Source: Nigerium massiliense (GTDB lineage Bacteria > Actinomycetota > Actinomycetes > Propionibacteriales > Propionibacteriaceae). Taken from it: a stretch of DNA of 64,000 nucleotides. A program made the position numbers and the translations under genes. Numbering within the stretch: the stretch's first letter is position 1; each line of letters starts with the position of its first letter. The notes beneath the pieces are model-generated. The model worked only from the letters and a program-made list of their open reading frames with translations, had not been told where the DNA came from and did not search any database. Where the stretch lies: positions 248,001-312,000 of the forward strand of contig NZ_CCYM01000003.1 in the NCBI RefSeq assembly GCF_000826085.1, written 5' to 3'. This document shows, in pieces, positions 28,621 to 39,807 of the stretch.

Positions 28621-29635
28621 CGGCGCTCACCCGCGGGTCCAGCAGCAGGTAGCAGGCGTCCGCCAGCGCGGAGCCGAGCAGCACGAGCAGCGTCGAGGCG
28701 AGCGTGAGGACGGCCAGCAGCGAGAAGTCCAACTGCTGCGCGGACGCCACCAGCGCGGCGGCGATGCCGGGCCAGGAGAAAATCTCCTCGACCAGCACGG
28801 CGCCGACGATCAGCTCGGGAAGCCGCGCGCCCAGGACGCTCACCAGCGGCGCCAGCGAGACCGGCAGGACGTGCGAGGTGACCACGACGCGGCGGGGGAG
28901 CCCGCGGGCGGCGGCGGCCTGGACGGGGTCGGAGGCGAGCGCCTGCCGCACCGACATCCGGGAGCTGAGCAAAAGCCACGGGGTCTGGGAGATCGCCAGC
29001 ACCGTCACGGGCATGACCAGGTGCCGCAGCAAGGTGGCTGCGGTGAGCGGCTCTCCAGGCGGCGCCACCCCGCCGATCGGCAGCAGGCGCAGGCCGAGCC
29101 CGAGAACGGTGATCGCGACGAGGGACAGCACGAACGGCGGCACCGCCTGCACGATCACGGCCGCCGCCGTGCAGACGAGGTCGAGGAGGCTGCCGGGGCG
29201 CAGGCCGGCGAGGAGGCCGAGCGTCAATCCCAGGACGAGCGCCAGCACCAAGGCGCTCAGCGAGAGAAGCATCGTCCACGGGAGCCGCTCCGCGATGACC
29301 TGGGCGACGGGCTGGGCGAACACGCGGGACGTCCCCAGGTCGCCTCTGACAAGGGCGGACGCCCACAGAAGCCACGCCTGCCACCAGGGCCTGTCCAGGC
29401 CCAGGGCCGATTCCAGCTCGGCCCGCTGGGCCGGGGTCGCCCGCTCGTAGCGGTCCCCGAGGTAGCCGGCCAGCGGATCGAACGGGGACATCGCGGCGAG
29501 GAGGAAGACCACGCCCGACACCACGATCAGCAGCGGGACCGACACCGCGGCCCGCCGGGCCAGCAGCACCCCGACCTCGCGGCGGCGACGCACCCAGCGT
29601 CCGGGCGTCCGGGCGTTCGTCGCCGAGGTGCTCAC
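28613..29635 (-). CDS. Opp/Nik-type ABC transporter permease (DppB-like)
   Basis: Permease of 340 residues with an N-terminal membrane segment after a basic cytosolic stretch, then the GDLGTSRVFAQPV motif and the EAA loop (ARGLPRRVVVTSHVLP). The C-terminal EEIFSWPGIAAAL and DP(R) ending are typical of DppB/OppB. GTG at 29635 lies 7 bases after the binding-protein stop. Usually the paired SBP and two permeases determine specificity; nothing in this sequence distinguishes peptides from nickel complexes. Confidence 0.92.
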   Translation of the reverse strand: MSTSATNARTPGRWVRRRREVGVLLARRAAVSVPLLIVVSGVVFLLAAMSPFDPLAGYLGDRYERATPAQRAELESALGLDRPWWQAWLLWASALVRGDLGTSRVFAQPVAQVIAERLPWTMLLSLSALVLALVLGLTLGLLAGLRPGSLLDLVCTAAAVIVQAVPPFVLSLVAITVLGLGLRLLPIGGVAPPGEPLTAATLLRHLVMPVTVLAISQTPWLLLSSRMSVRQALASDPVQAAAARGLPRRVVVTSHVLPVSLAPLVSVLGARLPELIVGAVLVEEIFSWPGIAAALVASAQQLDFSLLAVLTLASTLLVLLGSALADACYLLLDPRVSADA

Positions 29636-29642
29636 GGCGTCC

Positions 29643-31268
29643 TCACGAGCGGCGCCAGCCGGCGAGGTTCCACCACGGACCCCAGCTCACGCCGTGGCTG
29701 TGTGGCTCGGTCACGGATGGACCCGGCTGCCAGCCGTCGTCCTTCATCACGTAGGTGTGTCGGAGGAACGCGAACATCACGTAGCTCGGGTCTTCGACGT
29801 AGTCGGCCTGCACGGCACGGTAGGCGGCGGTGCGCTCGGCGGCGTCCGTGCTGCGGCGGGCGCGCTCGAGGGCGGCGTCCAGCCGGGGGGAGGAGAAGTC
29901 TCCGGGGTTGTCCCAGGTGGACGCGCCCGGGACGCGGGTGTGCAGGGGCCCGTAGAGCTGGCTGTCGAGCGAGTACGGCTTGTCGCCCCCGCCGAGCAGG
30001 ATGCCGAGGTCTTCGCGGCGGGGTTCGATGGCGGCGAAGTCGAGACCTTCGAGCTGCACGTCGACGCCGATCGCGCGCATGTCGGCGGCGAAGGCGGTGG
30101 CGAGGTCGCGGCGGACGATGTCGGTGGGGCGGTAGGCGACGGTGAAGCGGGCGACGTCGGCGCCCTTGTGCCGGAAGCCGTCAGTGCCCTTGGTCCAGCC
30201 GGCGGCGTCCAGGAGGCGTTCGGCGCGGGCGCGGTCGAAGGGGAACGTCGCGCCGGGATCGTAGGCGTCCCCGTAGACGGGGGAGACCGGGGTGAAGGCG
30301 GGGATGCCCTCGCCGCCGAGCACCTGGGAGACCATCGCGTCGCGGTTGACGGCGAGGTTCATGGCCATGCGGGCCGCGGGGTCGCGGGCGAAGGCGCTGT
30401 TCTTGGGTAGCGAGACACCCCGCCAGTCGGCGGACTTCACCGCGACCTCGGTCCAGCCGTCCTTGCCGGCGAAGGTGTGGGCCAGCAGGGGCGGGAGCTG
30501 GGCGCCGTCCAGGTCGCCGGCCAGCAGCCGCTGGGCGCGCGTGTTGTCGTCGGCGACCCGGACCACGGTGAGGCGACTGACCTGCGGGACGCCGTCCCAG
30601 TAGCGGGCGTTGGCGTCGAAGGTCGCCTCGTCGGGGCTGAGCCGGGCGAGCCTGTAGGGGCCCGTGCCGATCGGCTGCGTGTTGAGGGACGACTCATCGG
30701 ACGGGCCGCCCGTCAGCTTCTCCGACGGTGCGATGCCGATGAGGAGCCGCGTCGGGAAATCGGAGTAGGGATACCTGAGGCTGAAGACGACGTCGTCGCC
30801 ATCCGCGCGGACGCCGGCGACCATGTCGAGCGTCGAGGCGAGGGGGGACGCCGAGCGCGGGTCGAGGATCGCGCGGTAGGTCGCGACGACGTCCTCGGGA
30901 CCGAGCGTCGTGCCGTCGTGGAAGGTGACGCCCCGGCGGATCTTCACGCGCCAGGTCGTGTGGTCGGCCTCGAGCGTCGGCTCGCTGGCTGCGAGGGCAG
31001 GCTTGAGCGCGGGGAGCTTGTCGTCGCCGGTGCTGTCGAGGCGGAGAAGGCCGTCGTACAGCGGGGACGTCCCGAGTTCTCCGTAGCCGGAGACCGGGTT
31101 GAAGCCGCCGAGCTCGAGGGTGTCGGCGAGGACCAGGGAGGAGGGATTCTTGCCGGCTGGGTCAGTGACGTTGGCCGAGCCGGGTCCTGAGGGCGTGGTG
31201 AGGGCGCAACCGGACAGCGCGAGTGCTGCGACGGCGGTGAGTGCCGTCAGGGTGCGGCGCAGGGACAT
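29643..31268 (-). CDS. Family 5 extracellular solute-binding lipoprotein
   Basis: Binding protein of 541 residues (SBP_bac_5). The signal peptide ends in LALSGC, so Cys near residue 21 is lipidated. The core shows LVLADTLELGGFNPVSGYGE, WRVKIRRGVTFHDGTTL and the IGTGPYRL motif, all typical of peptide, nickel or opine binders. The C-terminus is rich in Trp and His (PHSHGVSWGPWWN), which could hint at metal-complex binding but is not diagnostic. It is the first gene of the leftward importer operon. ATG 31268 has ACGAGGA before it. Confidence 0.9.
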   Translation of the reverse strand: MSLRRTLTALTAVAALALSGCALTTPSGPGSANVTDPAGKNPSSLVLADTLELGGFNPVSGYGELGTSPLYDGLLRLDSTGDDKLPALKPALAASEPTLEADHTTWRVKIRRGVTFHDGTTLGPEDVVATYRAILDPRSASPLASTLDMVAGVRADGDDVVFSLRYPYSDFPTRLLIGIAPSEKLTGGPSDESSLNTQPIGTGPYRLARLSPDEATFDANARYWDGVPQVSRLTVVRVADDNTRAQRLLAGDLDGAQLPPLLAHTFAGKDGWTEVAVKSADWRGVSLPKNSAFARDPAARMAMNLAVNRDAMVSQVLGGEGIPAFTPVSPVYGDAYDPGATFPFDRARAERLLDAAGWTKGTDGFRHKGADVARFTVAYRPTDIVRRDLATAFAADMRAIGVDVQLEGLDFAAIEPRREDLGILLGGGDKPYSLDSQLYGPLHTRVPGASTWDNPGDFSSPRLDAALERARRSTDAAERTAAYRAVQADYVEDPSYVMFAFLRHTYVMKDDGWQPGPSVTEPHSHGVSWGPWWNLAGWRRS

Positions 31269-31304
31269 AGCGGTCCTCGTTGTTGCGATCAGGTCTCAAC
31301 AAGG

Positions 31305-31317
31305 AGACTAACAGTCT
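31305..31317 (-). promoter_or_regulatory. Inverted repeat with possible -10 for the importer operon
   Basis: AGACT-AAC-AGTCT (31305-31317). Read on the minus strand it contains TAGTCT, a possible -10 about 40 bases before the start codon. A second small inverted repeat (GTCTC-AACAAG-GAGAC) lies at 31293-31308. Together they could be an operator, but no neighbouring regulator gene supports this. Confidence 0.3.
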
Positions 31318-31453
31318 GGTGCGTCCACGCCTGAAGGCGTGAGGAGTCGGAGCGCGGTCGGCGGCAGGAGCGGATCGCTTCTGGCACGCTTGCCGCCTGG
31401 TCACCACCCATCTGGCCAACACCGATCTGGCCCGACGCCCATGAGGAGCAGCC

Positions 31454-32242
31454 GTGCGCGACCCACTGGAGCGATTGGACTCTGCCGGCTTCATCGAGAC
31501 GGGCGTCGACGCGCGCCAGGTGCAAGCGTGCTTCCAGCCGATCCTCGACGCGATCGGCGACTCCGTGGATGACGACGTGGCGGTCTACGTCTACGGGTCC
31601 GTCGCCACAGGACGCGCGAGGGTGGGTCACTCTGACGTCGATGTGGTTGCTCTAGGCATGGACCCGACCCACGCACGCCTTCTGGGCCGCGAGTTGTCGA
31701 GCGAGTACGCAGCCGTCACCCGCGAGGTGGCGATCGGTGCGTGGTCGCCTGATGACCTCACGGACGGTGACGCAGGCTACGGAAATCGGATCTTCCTCAA
31801 GCACTACTGCGCCTGGCTTTCGGGTCCGGACCCGGCCGCATCGCTGCCGCGCTTCAGGGGCGATGCGCGGGCCGCTCGGGGATTCAACGGTGACTTCGCC
31901 GCTGTTGTGACCCGCTGGAGCGCGGCAGTCGGCTCCCTCAGCGATGATCGCCCCGATGAGATCGCTGCCTTGGCGCGGAGGATCGGTCGCAAGTCGTTGT
32001 TCGCCGTGGCCGGCATGGTGAGCGTCCACGACGCGATCTGGACCACGGACCGGGCCACGGGGGCCGCCCGATGGGCAGAGCTCCACCCGGAACTCGCGGA
32101 CGACCTTGCACTTCTTCTGGCTTGGGGCGACGGCGTTGTGCGCGCCGATCACCACGCGGTGGCGCGGCTCATGCGGTCCACCGTGCCCGAGTTGATCAGC
32201 CAGTTCGCCTCCCACATTGGTGCGTGGGGCGAGGCGTCCTGA
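31454..32242 (+). CDS. Aminoglycoside-adenylyltransferase-like nucleotidyltransferase
   Basis: A 262-residue protein with the polymerase-beta-type nucleotidyltransferase signature: G48-S49 and Asp61/Asp63 in YGSVATGRARVGHSDVD, then an alpha-helical C-terminal half. The architecture matches ANT-type adenylyltransferases and their relatives of unknown substrate, so resistance should not be assumed. GTG at 31454 has GAGGAG upstream. Codon use is less GC-biased than in neighbouring housekeeping genes (TTCGCC/TTGTTC mixtures), and it sits at the edge of a repeat-rich accessory patch; acquisition by transfer is possible. The frame of an NTF2-like gene runs antisense through it. Confidence 0.75.
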   Translation: MRDPLERLDSAGFIETGVDARQVQACFQPILDAIGDSVDDDVAVYVYGSVATGRARVGHSDVDVVALGMDPTHARLLGRELSSEYAAVTREVAIGAWSPDDLTDGDAGYGNRIFLKHYCAWLSGPDPAASLPRFRGDARAARGFNGDFAAVVTRWSAAVGSLSDDRPDEIAALARRIGRKSLFAVAGMVSVHDAIWTTDRATGAARWAELHPELADDLALLLAWGDGVVRADHHAVARLMRSTVPELISQFASHIGAWGEAS

Positions 32243-32785
32243 CCGCGGTGGATGAGGAGGGTGCCGGGGCAGCCCGTTGGGTTCGTTCACCGAGGGAACC
32301 TGGTGGCTCATCATCCGGGGTGAGGTCCTCCCCGCGTCAGCGGGGTTCGGCCGGTCAGGCGGAAGAGGGCGTGCGCCGGCGACCACCGTCCCTTGGTGAA
32401 AGACCGCCTGCCAGGCGCGGCCCGTGTAGCGGTAGAGGGTGGTCCTCCGCGTGACTCGGTCCTGGGCATGCAGCGTGTATCGCACGTGGACGAGACCGTT
32501 GATCAGCGGAACGACATGCGGGTCCACGATCCGGTAGCCGCCAACCAGGGAGATGGGGTGGGTGCCCAGAAGTCGGCCGAGCACGACGGCCTTGATCGCC
32601 TCGCGGGTGTAGATCTTTCCCGATGCTCCCACCTCGGTGAAATCGGGGGCGATCTCTGCCTCGAACGATTCCTCGTCCCAGATGAAGTCGGGCTGATCGA
32701 AGAGGGGTTCACGGGCGATCAACTCGCGCGCCAGGTGATCGGCGTCGTCCCAGGTCACAGCCACGGTCCCAGTGAAGCAGGCCAC
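31652..32785 (-). CDS. NTF2-like (DUF4440-type) protein with run-on C-terminus
   Basis: Residues 1 to about 133 (32785 down to 32387) form a complete NTF2-like fold: ARELIAREPLFDQPDFIWD, the SFEAEIAPDFTEVGASGKIYT block, REAIKAVVLGRL, and a terminal AWQAVFHQGT, which is where the family normally stops. Instead the frame stays open for another 244 codons, through a lone CRISPR-like repeat and antisense to the nucleotidyltransferase gene, ending at 31652. The extra part is Pro/Arg/His-rich and looks non-coding. A one-base shift after the domain would meet a TGA within about 30 codons, so the stop may have been lost by frameshift. Function unknown; the fold binds small molecules. Confidence 0.5.
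   Translation of the reverse strand: MACFTGTVAVTWDDADHLARELIAREPLFDQPDFIWDEESFEAEIAPDFTEVGASGKIYTREAIKAVVLGRLLGTHPISLVGGYRIVDPHVVPLINGLVHVRYTLHAQDRVTRRTTLYRYTGRAWQAVFHQGTVVAGARPLPPDRPNPADAGRTSPRMMSHQVPSVNEPNGLPRHPPHPPRSGRLAPRTNVGGELADQLGHGGPHEPRHRVVIGAHNAVAPSQKKCKVVREFRVELCPSGGPRGPVRGPDRVVDAHHAGHGEQRLATDPPRQGSDLIGAIIAEGADCRAPAGHNSGEVTVESPSGPRIAPEARQRCGRVRTRKPGAVVLEEDPISVACVTVREVIRRPRTDRHLAGDGCVLARQLAAQKACVGRVHA
32325..32353. repeat. Solitary type I-E CRISPR-like repeat unit
   Basis: A 29-base unit whose central palindrome CCCCGC-GTCA-GCGGGG (32330-32345) differs by one base from the centre of the E. coli type I-E repeat (CCCCGC-GCCA-GCGGGG). The unit begins GTCCT and ends TTCGGCCG, the length and layout of a I-E repeat. 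No second copy, spacer set or cas gene was found in the window, so it is not an array. It could also be a plain hairpin terminator between convergent genes. Confidence 0.5.
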
Positions 32786-32801
32786 GAGTTGCGGTCCCAG
32801 G

Positions 32802-33032
32802 GGATCTGGCCCGCGCGGTCTCTGTGAATCTGCCCTCTGCGGGCTCCGTGGATCTGGCCACCCCCCGGGTCAGAATCCCGGCCACCCCCGGTCTCATGGA
32901 TCCGGCCACCATCCGCGGTTCTGCGAATCTGGCCACCACGCGGGGTCTCAGGGATCTGGCCACCACGCGGGATCTCAGGGATCTGGTCACCATCCGCGGT
33001 TCTTGGAATCTGGCCACCACCCGCGGTCTCGG
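32802..33032. repeat. Minisatellite of nine 24/27-base units
   Basis: Four 24-base units (32802-32897) followed by five 27-base units (32898-33032). Most begin GGATCTGGCC or GAATCTGGCC; the later units continue ACCACNCGCGG-type sequence. Unit lengths are multiples of three, so several frames stay open, but no start signal or family match supports a protein. It fills the intergenic space upstream of the NTF2-like gene. Confidence 0.85.
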
Positions 33033-33234
33033 TGTCCTGTGGGCTTCGCGGAGACGGGGTATCGCCCACGTGAGAGGGCCGTGCTGCCTGCGGTGACGAT
33101 TGCCTGGACTCTTGGACCGTGCGGAGGGCGACCGGCCAGATCTCTTGGCCGCGTGACCTTCTGGCCGCGTCCCTGAGGCCGTGCGGAGGGCGCTGCACGC
33201 ATGACCCTGGTCGTGGGAGAAGCTTCAGAGATTG
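33033..33234. other. Non-coding stretch before the DUF222 gene
   Basis: No convincing gene. A 14-base direct repeat CCGTGCGGAGGGCG occurs at 33117-33130 and 33179-33192 (62-base period), with further CTTGGCCGCGT/TCTGGCCGCGT similarity between. Confidence 0.5.
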
Positions 33235-33253
33235 TTCGATTAGTGTGTTCGAA
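33235..33253. promoter_or_regulatory. LexA-like inverted repeat upstream of DUF222/HNH
   Basis: TTCGA-N9-TCGAA, close to the mycobacterial SOS box TCGAAC-N4-GTTCGA but with one extra central base. It overlaps the -35 region of the promoter at 33273. Some mycobacterial 13E12-family (DUF222) genes are in the LexA regulon, which makes this plausible. Confidence 0.4.
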
Positions 33254-33272
33254 AAATGTCAGACCCCGTCCG

Positions 33273-33278
33273 TAGTGT
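33273..33278 (+). promoter_or_regulatory. Leaderless -10 of the DUF222/HNH gene
   Basis: TAGTGT ends 6 bases before the ATG at 33285. Confidence 0.6.
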
Positions 33279-33284
33279 CGAGGC

Positions 33285-35048
33285 ATGGAGGAAGTCAGCA
33301 GCTCGACGGGGCGTGCGCTAGGGGTGATGGCGCACGCGCTCGACCAGATCGACCACGCCGAGCGGCGAGCGCTGGGGCACCGCGACCGTCTGGGGCTACT
33401 CGAGGCCGCCCGCACCGTTGCGCGGCGTACCGAGGCGCTGCTGGCCGTGCTCGTGGCCGAGGCCGATGACGCCAAGTCCGCGTCGATCGCCCGCGGTACG
33501 CCGACCACGAGCTTCCTGGCTGCGGACGGAACGCCACCGAAGGAGGCGGCCGGGTTGGTCTTCACAGCACGCGACGTGGCGCGGCATCCGGTCGTCGCGG
33601 CGGCGGCGTTGGCGGGGACTGTCACGGTGAAGCAGGCGCGCACCATCGAGCGAGTCATTGAGGAGCTCCCCGGCACGCTCGACGCCGATCAGCGCGCCCG
33701 CGCTCACGACGAGTTGGTGGCGCGGGCGCCGTTGCTGAACGCGCAGCAGGCGCATCGGGAGGCCCGGGAGCTCGTGACGATGATCGCTCCCGACAAGGCG
33801 CCCCCGGTCGAGGATGAGATGGCCCGCCTGGACGCCCAACGCGCCCGCGCCTTCGCTCGACGGTCTTTGGTGTTGTCGCCCGCGGGCGACGGGTCGACCA
33901 ACATCCGGGGCTCCCTGCCGACGCTGTCGGCCGCGCCCTTGGTGACGTTGGTGGACGCTTACGTAGAATCCGCCCGTCGCGCCGAGCGGAATCGGCCGGC
34001 GGGGGACGCCGCGGGTGTTCCGGACGAACAGGCGCCGGGTGCCCGGCACGGACGCGGCGCGGCCCCGCGGGCACCCGGAACGCCCACCATGGAGCAGCGC
34101 CGGGCCGACGCCTTTCTCGAGATCATTGCTCAGCTGACCGGCGGAGCGGCGAGAGCAGACGCCCGGGGCCGAGCAGCGGCGGAAGCAAACGTCGGGGGCC
34201 GAGCAGCGGCGGGAGTAAACGTCGGGGGCCGAGCAGCGGCGGGAGCAAACGTCGGGGGCCGAGCAGCGATCGCAGCCGACGCCGGAGGCCGAGCAGCGGC
34301 GGAAGCCGACGCCGGGGGCCGAGCAGCCGCGGAACCGGGTGCCGTGGTCGGCCGTGCATCCCCTCCCGACGACCGTCTCCGCCCGCGCGCTGACTCCATC
34401 GGCAGAGACGAGGTAGGGACATTTCACCCCGGTGCGGCCCCAGGTTCTCGCGCCAACCGGCAGCAAGCGGTCAGTCCGGCGGCCTCGACGATGCCTGAGC
34501 TTCGCCCGCCAGCGAGGGCCGTTCGCGTCGCTGGAGATCGACCGCGCGTGGTCGTCACGATGCGCGAGGAGGACCTACGGGCCCGCGCCGAGCAGGCCGG
34601 CGTTCTTGAGACCGGCGAGACGATCAGCGCTGGCGACCTGCGGAGGTTGTGCTGCGACGCCGACGTCGTACCCGTCGTGTTGGGCACTCGCTCCGAGGTG
34701 CTGGACGTCGGGATGAGTACGCGCCTGGTGACGGCGCCAATCAGGAGGGCCCTCTCGCTACGGGACGGCGGCTGTGTCTTCCCGGGCTGTGACGTGTCTG
34801 ACGTCCGGTGCGAGGCGCATCATGTGCAACCGTGGTGGGCCGGCGGCCGGACGAGCCTCGACAACCTGGCCCTGGTCTGTCCGCATCACCATCATCTGCT
34901 CGAACCGCCCAGGTTCTGGAGTGGTCCGCCGCCCGACCGGTGGACGCTCCGCATGGACGCGCACGGGCTGCCGGAGGTGGTGCCGCCCCGGCGGGTGGAC
35001 GGTGCCCAGGTGCCACTGAGCAACCGTCGACGCCAGGGGGTGCCCTGA
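33285..35048 (+). CDS. DUF222 / HNH endonuclease (13E12 repeat family type)
   Basis: A 587-residue protein of the actinobacterial 13E12 family. DUF222 covers roughly residues 10-285 (LLEAARTVARRTEALLAVL, GTVTVKQARTIERVIEELP). The HNH nuclease is at the C-terminus: C497 and C502 (GGCVFPGCD), then AHHVQPWWAGG, the TSLDNLALVC block and HHHHLLE. These are the usual Zn and active-site residues, so the nuclease looks intact. Between the domains, residues 286-345 are six 10-residue repeats (GRAAA-x4-G type) encoded by an exact 30-base tandem array. Biological role is unknown; many genomes hold several copies. Minisatellites lie on both sides. Confidence 0.88.
   Translation: MEEVSSSTGRALGVMAHALDQIDHAERRALGHRDRLGLLEAARTVARRTEALLAVLVAEADDAKSASIARGTPTTSFLAADGTPPKEAAGLVFTARDVARHPVVAAAALAGTVTVKQARTIERVIEELPGTLDADQRARAHDELVARAPLLNAQQAHREARELVTMIAPDKAPPVEDEMARLDAQRARAFARRSLVLSPAGDGSTNIRGSLPTLSAAPLVTLVDAYVESARRAERNRPAGDAAGVPDEQAPGARHGRGAAPRAPGTPTMEQRRADAFLEIIAQLTGGAARADARGRAAAEANVGGRAAAGVNVGGRAAAGANVGGRAAIAADAGGRAAAEADAGGRAAAEPGAVVGRASPPDDRLRPRADSIGRDEVGTFHPGAAPGSRANRQQAVSPAASTMPELRPPARAVRVAGDRPRVVVTMREEDLRARAEQAGVLETGETISAGDLRRLCCDADVVPVVLGTRSEVLDVGMSTRLVTAPIRRALSLRDGGCVFPGCDVSDVRCEAHHVQPWWAGGRTSLDNLALVCPHHHHLLEPPRFWSGPPPDRWTLRMDAHGLPEVVPPRRVDGAQVPLSNRRRQGVP
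34141..34320 (+). repeat. In-frame 30-base tandem repeat, six units
   Basis: Exactly 30-base period; units at 34141, 34171, 34201, 34231, 34261 and 34291. Units 3 and 4 differ at very few positions, the first is the most diverged. The core GAGCAGCGGC encodes the Arg-Ala-Ala-Ala part of the repeat. A partial unit follows from 34321. Confidence 0.92.
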
Positions 35049-35136
35049 GCCATTGCGGTCAGCTGACGCCGCCGCCCCGGCGAGTCTCCGATGCCCGAAG
35101 CGCAGTCTCCCGCGCCCGAAGGTCTGAGGCGCTGTC

Positions 35137-35374
35137 GAGGGTCGGAGCCGCGGCGAGTCATTTGAGGCTCGACGGCTGGAGCCGCGGCGAGTCATTTGAG
35201 GCTCGACGGCTGGAGCCGCTGTGAGTCATTTGAGGCTCGACGGCTGGAGCCGCTGTGAGTCGTTTGACGCTCGAGGGTCGGAGCCGCTGTGAGTCGTTTG
35301 ACGCTCGAGGGTCGGAGCCGCTGTGAGTCACTTGACGCTCGACGGCTGGAATCGCCGCGAGTCATTGACTCTCG
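35137..35374. repeat. 34-base minisatellite, six full units plus a diverged seventh
   Basis: Units begin at 35137, 35171, 35205, 35239, 35273, 35307 and 35341. Each contains GAGCCGC, GAGTCATTTGA (or a close variant) and GGCTC or CGCTC; the arms GAGCC/GGCTC in several units can form a short hairpin. Neighbouring units share private substitutions (CTGTG versus CGGCG), so the array has grown by local duplication. It fills most of the gap between convergent DUF222 and PAC2 genes. Confidence 0.92.
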
Positions 35375-35503
35375 GGGGGCCGGAGCCGTCGCGGGCGGTT
35401 GGAGCCAGCGCATTCGGGCGATCCCTGATCCCCGGGGACCCAGAGTCGTCGCGGCCGGAGGGAGTCACCGAGGTGTCCGTCGACTTGGGTCGGCCGTCCG
35501 AGA

Positions 35504-36301
35504 CTAGCGGTTGCGGCGACGGAGGTAGCGCTCGAATTCGGCGGCGATCACGTCGCCCGGTTCCGCGCCCTCGGCGGCTTGGTCGTAGTGCTCCTCCAGG
35601 GAGCTGATGTACGACGCCACGTCGGGGTCGTCGGAGGCCAGGTCGTTGACGCGTTCCTCCCACTCGGCGGCCTCCTGGGGGAGGTCCTTCACGTCGAGCA
35701 CCGTGTCCAGCACGTCCTCGACGCGGCCGAGCAGCGCCAGCGTCGCCTTCGGGTTCGGCGGCTCCGTCACGTAGTGGGGCACCGACGCCCACAGCGTCGT
35801 CGTCTCCAGGCCCGCGTCCCGGCACGACTGGGTCAGCACGCCGACGATGCCCGTCGGGCCCTCGTAGTCCGTGCCGTCCTGCGAGACGAAGACCGGGCGG
35901 CGATGCGGCGCGTCCGTCAGCATGGCGCCCAGCATCACGACCTTCTCCGGCTGCACCGTCCGCATCGCAGACACGAGCCGCGAGCAGAACTCGCGCCAGT
36001 GGAAGTTGGGTTCCGGACCGCCGATGAGCACCAGGTCGCGCTCGGGAAGGTGACCCACCAGCACCTCGACGGTGGGCCACTGGTTGATCCGCTCGCCGGT
36101 CGCGGTCGTCGTGACCACCGGGCGGTTCTGCGTGAAGTCGTAGAAGTCGTCGGGGTCGAGCGCGAAGATGAACTCCGCCCGGGTGAGGTCCGACAGGTGG
36201 TCGATCACCCCGGACGCGGCTTCGCCGGCATCGTTCCAGCCGCCGAACGCGGCCACCACCACTGGATTGCGAAGGTTGCGGAGGTCGGTCGTGGATGGCA
36301 T
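35504..36301 (-). CDS. PAC2 family protein
   Basis: A 265-residue protein of the PAC2 (proteasome assembly chaperone-like) family, COG-type ATP-grasp-independent. Visible are the family start RNPVVVAAFGGWNDAGEAA, DDFYDFTQNRPVV, VLIGGPEPNFHWREF and VMLGAMLTDAPHRRP. The short-start ATG at 36301 is preferred because TACAGT lies 7 bases upstream; an in-frame ATG at 36319 would overlap that hexamer. In actinobacteria this gene often sits beside metH or proteasome genes; a role in proteasome assembly is not established in bacteria. Transcribed divergently from metH. Confidence 0.85.
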   Translation of the reverse strand: MPSTTDLRNLRNPVVVAAFGGWNDAGEAASGVIDHLSDLTRAEFIFALDPDDFYDFTQNRPVVTTTATGERINQWPTVEVLVGHLPERDLVLIGGPEPNFHWREFCSRLVSAMRTVQPEKVVMLGAMLTDAPHRRPVFVSQDGTDYEGPTGIVGVLTQSCRDAGLETTTLWASVPHYVTEPPNPKATLALLGRVEDVLDTVLDVKDLPQEAAEWEERVNDLASDDPDVASYISSLEEHYDQAAEGAEPGDVIAAEFERYLRRRNR

Positions 36302-36308
36302 GCGCCCA

Positions 36309-36314
36309 ACTGTA
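36309..36314 (-). promoter_or_regulatory. Leaderless -10 of the PAC2 gene
   Basis: On the minus strand TACAGT ends 7 bases before the ATG at 36301. It decides the start codon. Confidence 0.55.
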
Positions 36315-36324
36315 CTCATCCACG

Positions 36325-36330
36325 TATCCT
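36325..36330 (+). promoter_or_regulatory. Leaderless -10 of metH
   Basis: TATCCT ends 6 bases before the ATG at 36337. With only 35 bases between the two divergent start codons there is no room for a cobalamin riboswitch. Confidence 0.65.
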
Positions 36331-36336
36331 GGCCGA

Positions 36337-39796
<3,460 letters not shown>

Positions 39797-39807
<11 letters not shown>

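Noticed and set aside
32325..32353. CRISPR array
   Set aside because: Only one repeat-like unit and no spacers or cas genes are present, so no array is called; the unit is reported as a single repeat.
32709..33198. Repeat-protein reading frames in the 24/27-base minisatellite
   Set aside because: Several frames on both strands are open at once because unit lengths are multiples of three. No start signal or known family supports any of them, so it is listed as a repeat.
33285..35048. DUF222/HNH gene as a transposase or insertion sequence
   Set aside because: No terminal inverted repeats or target duplication were seen around it; the flanking arrays differ from each other.
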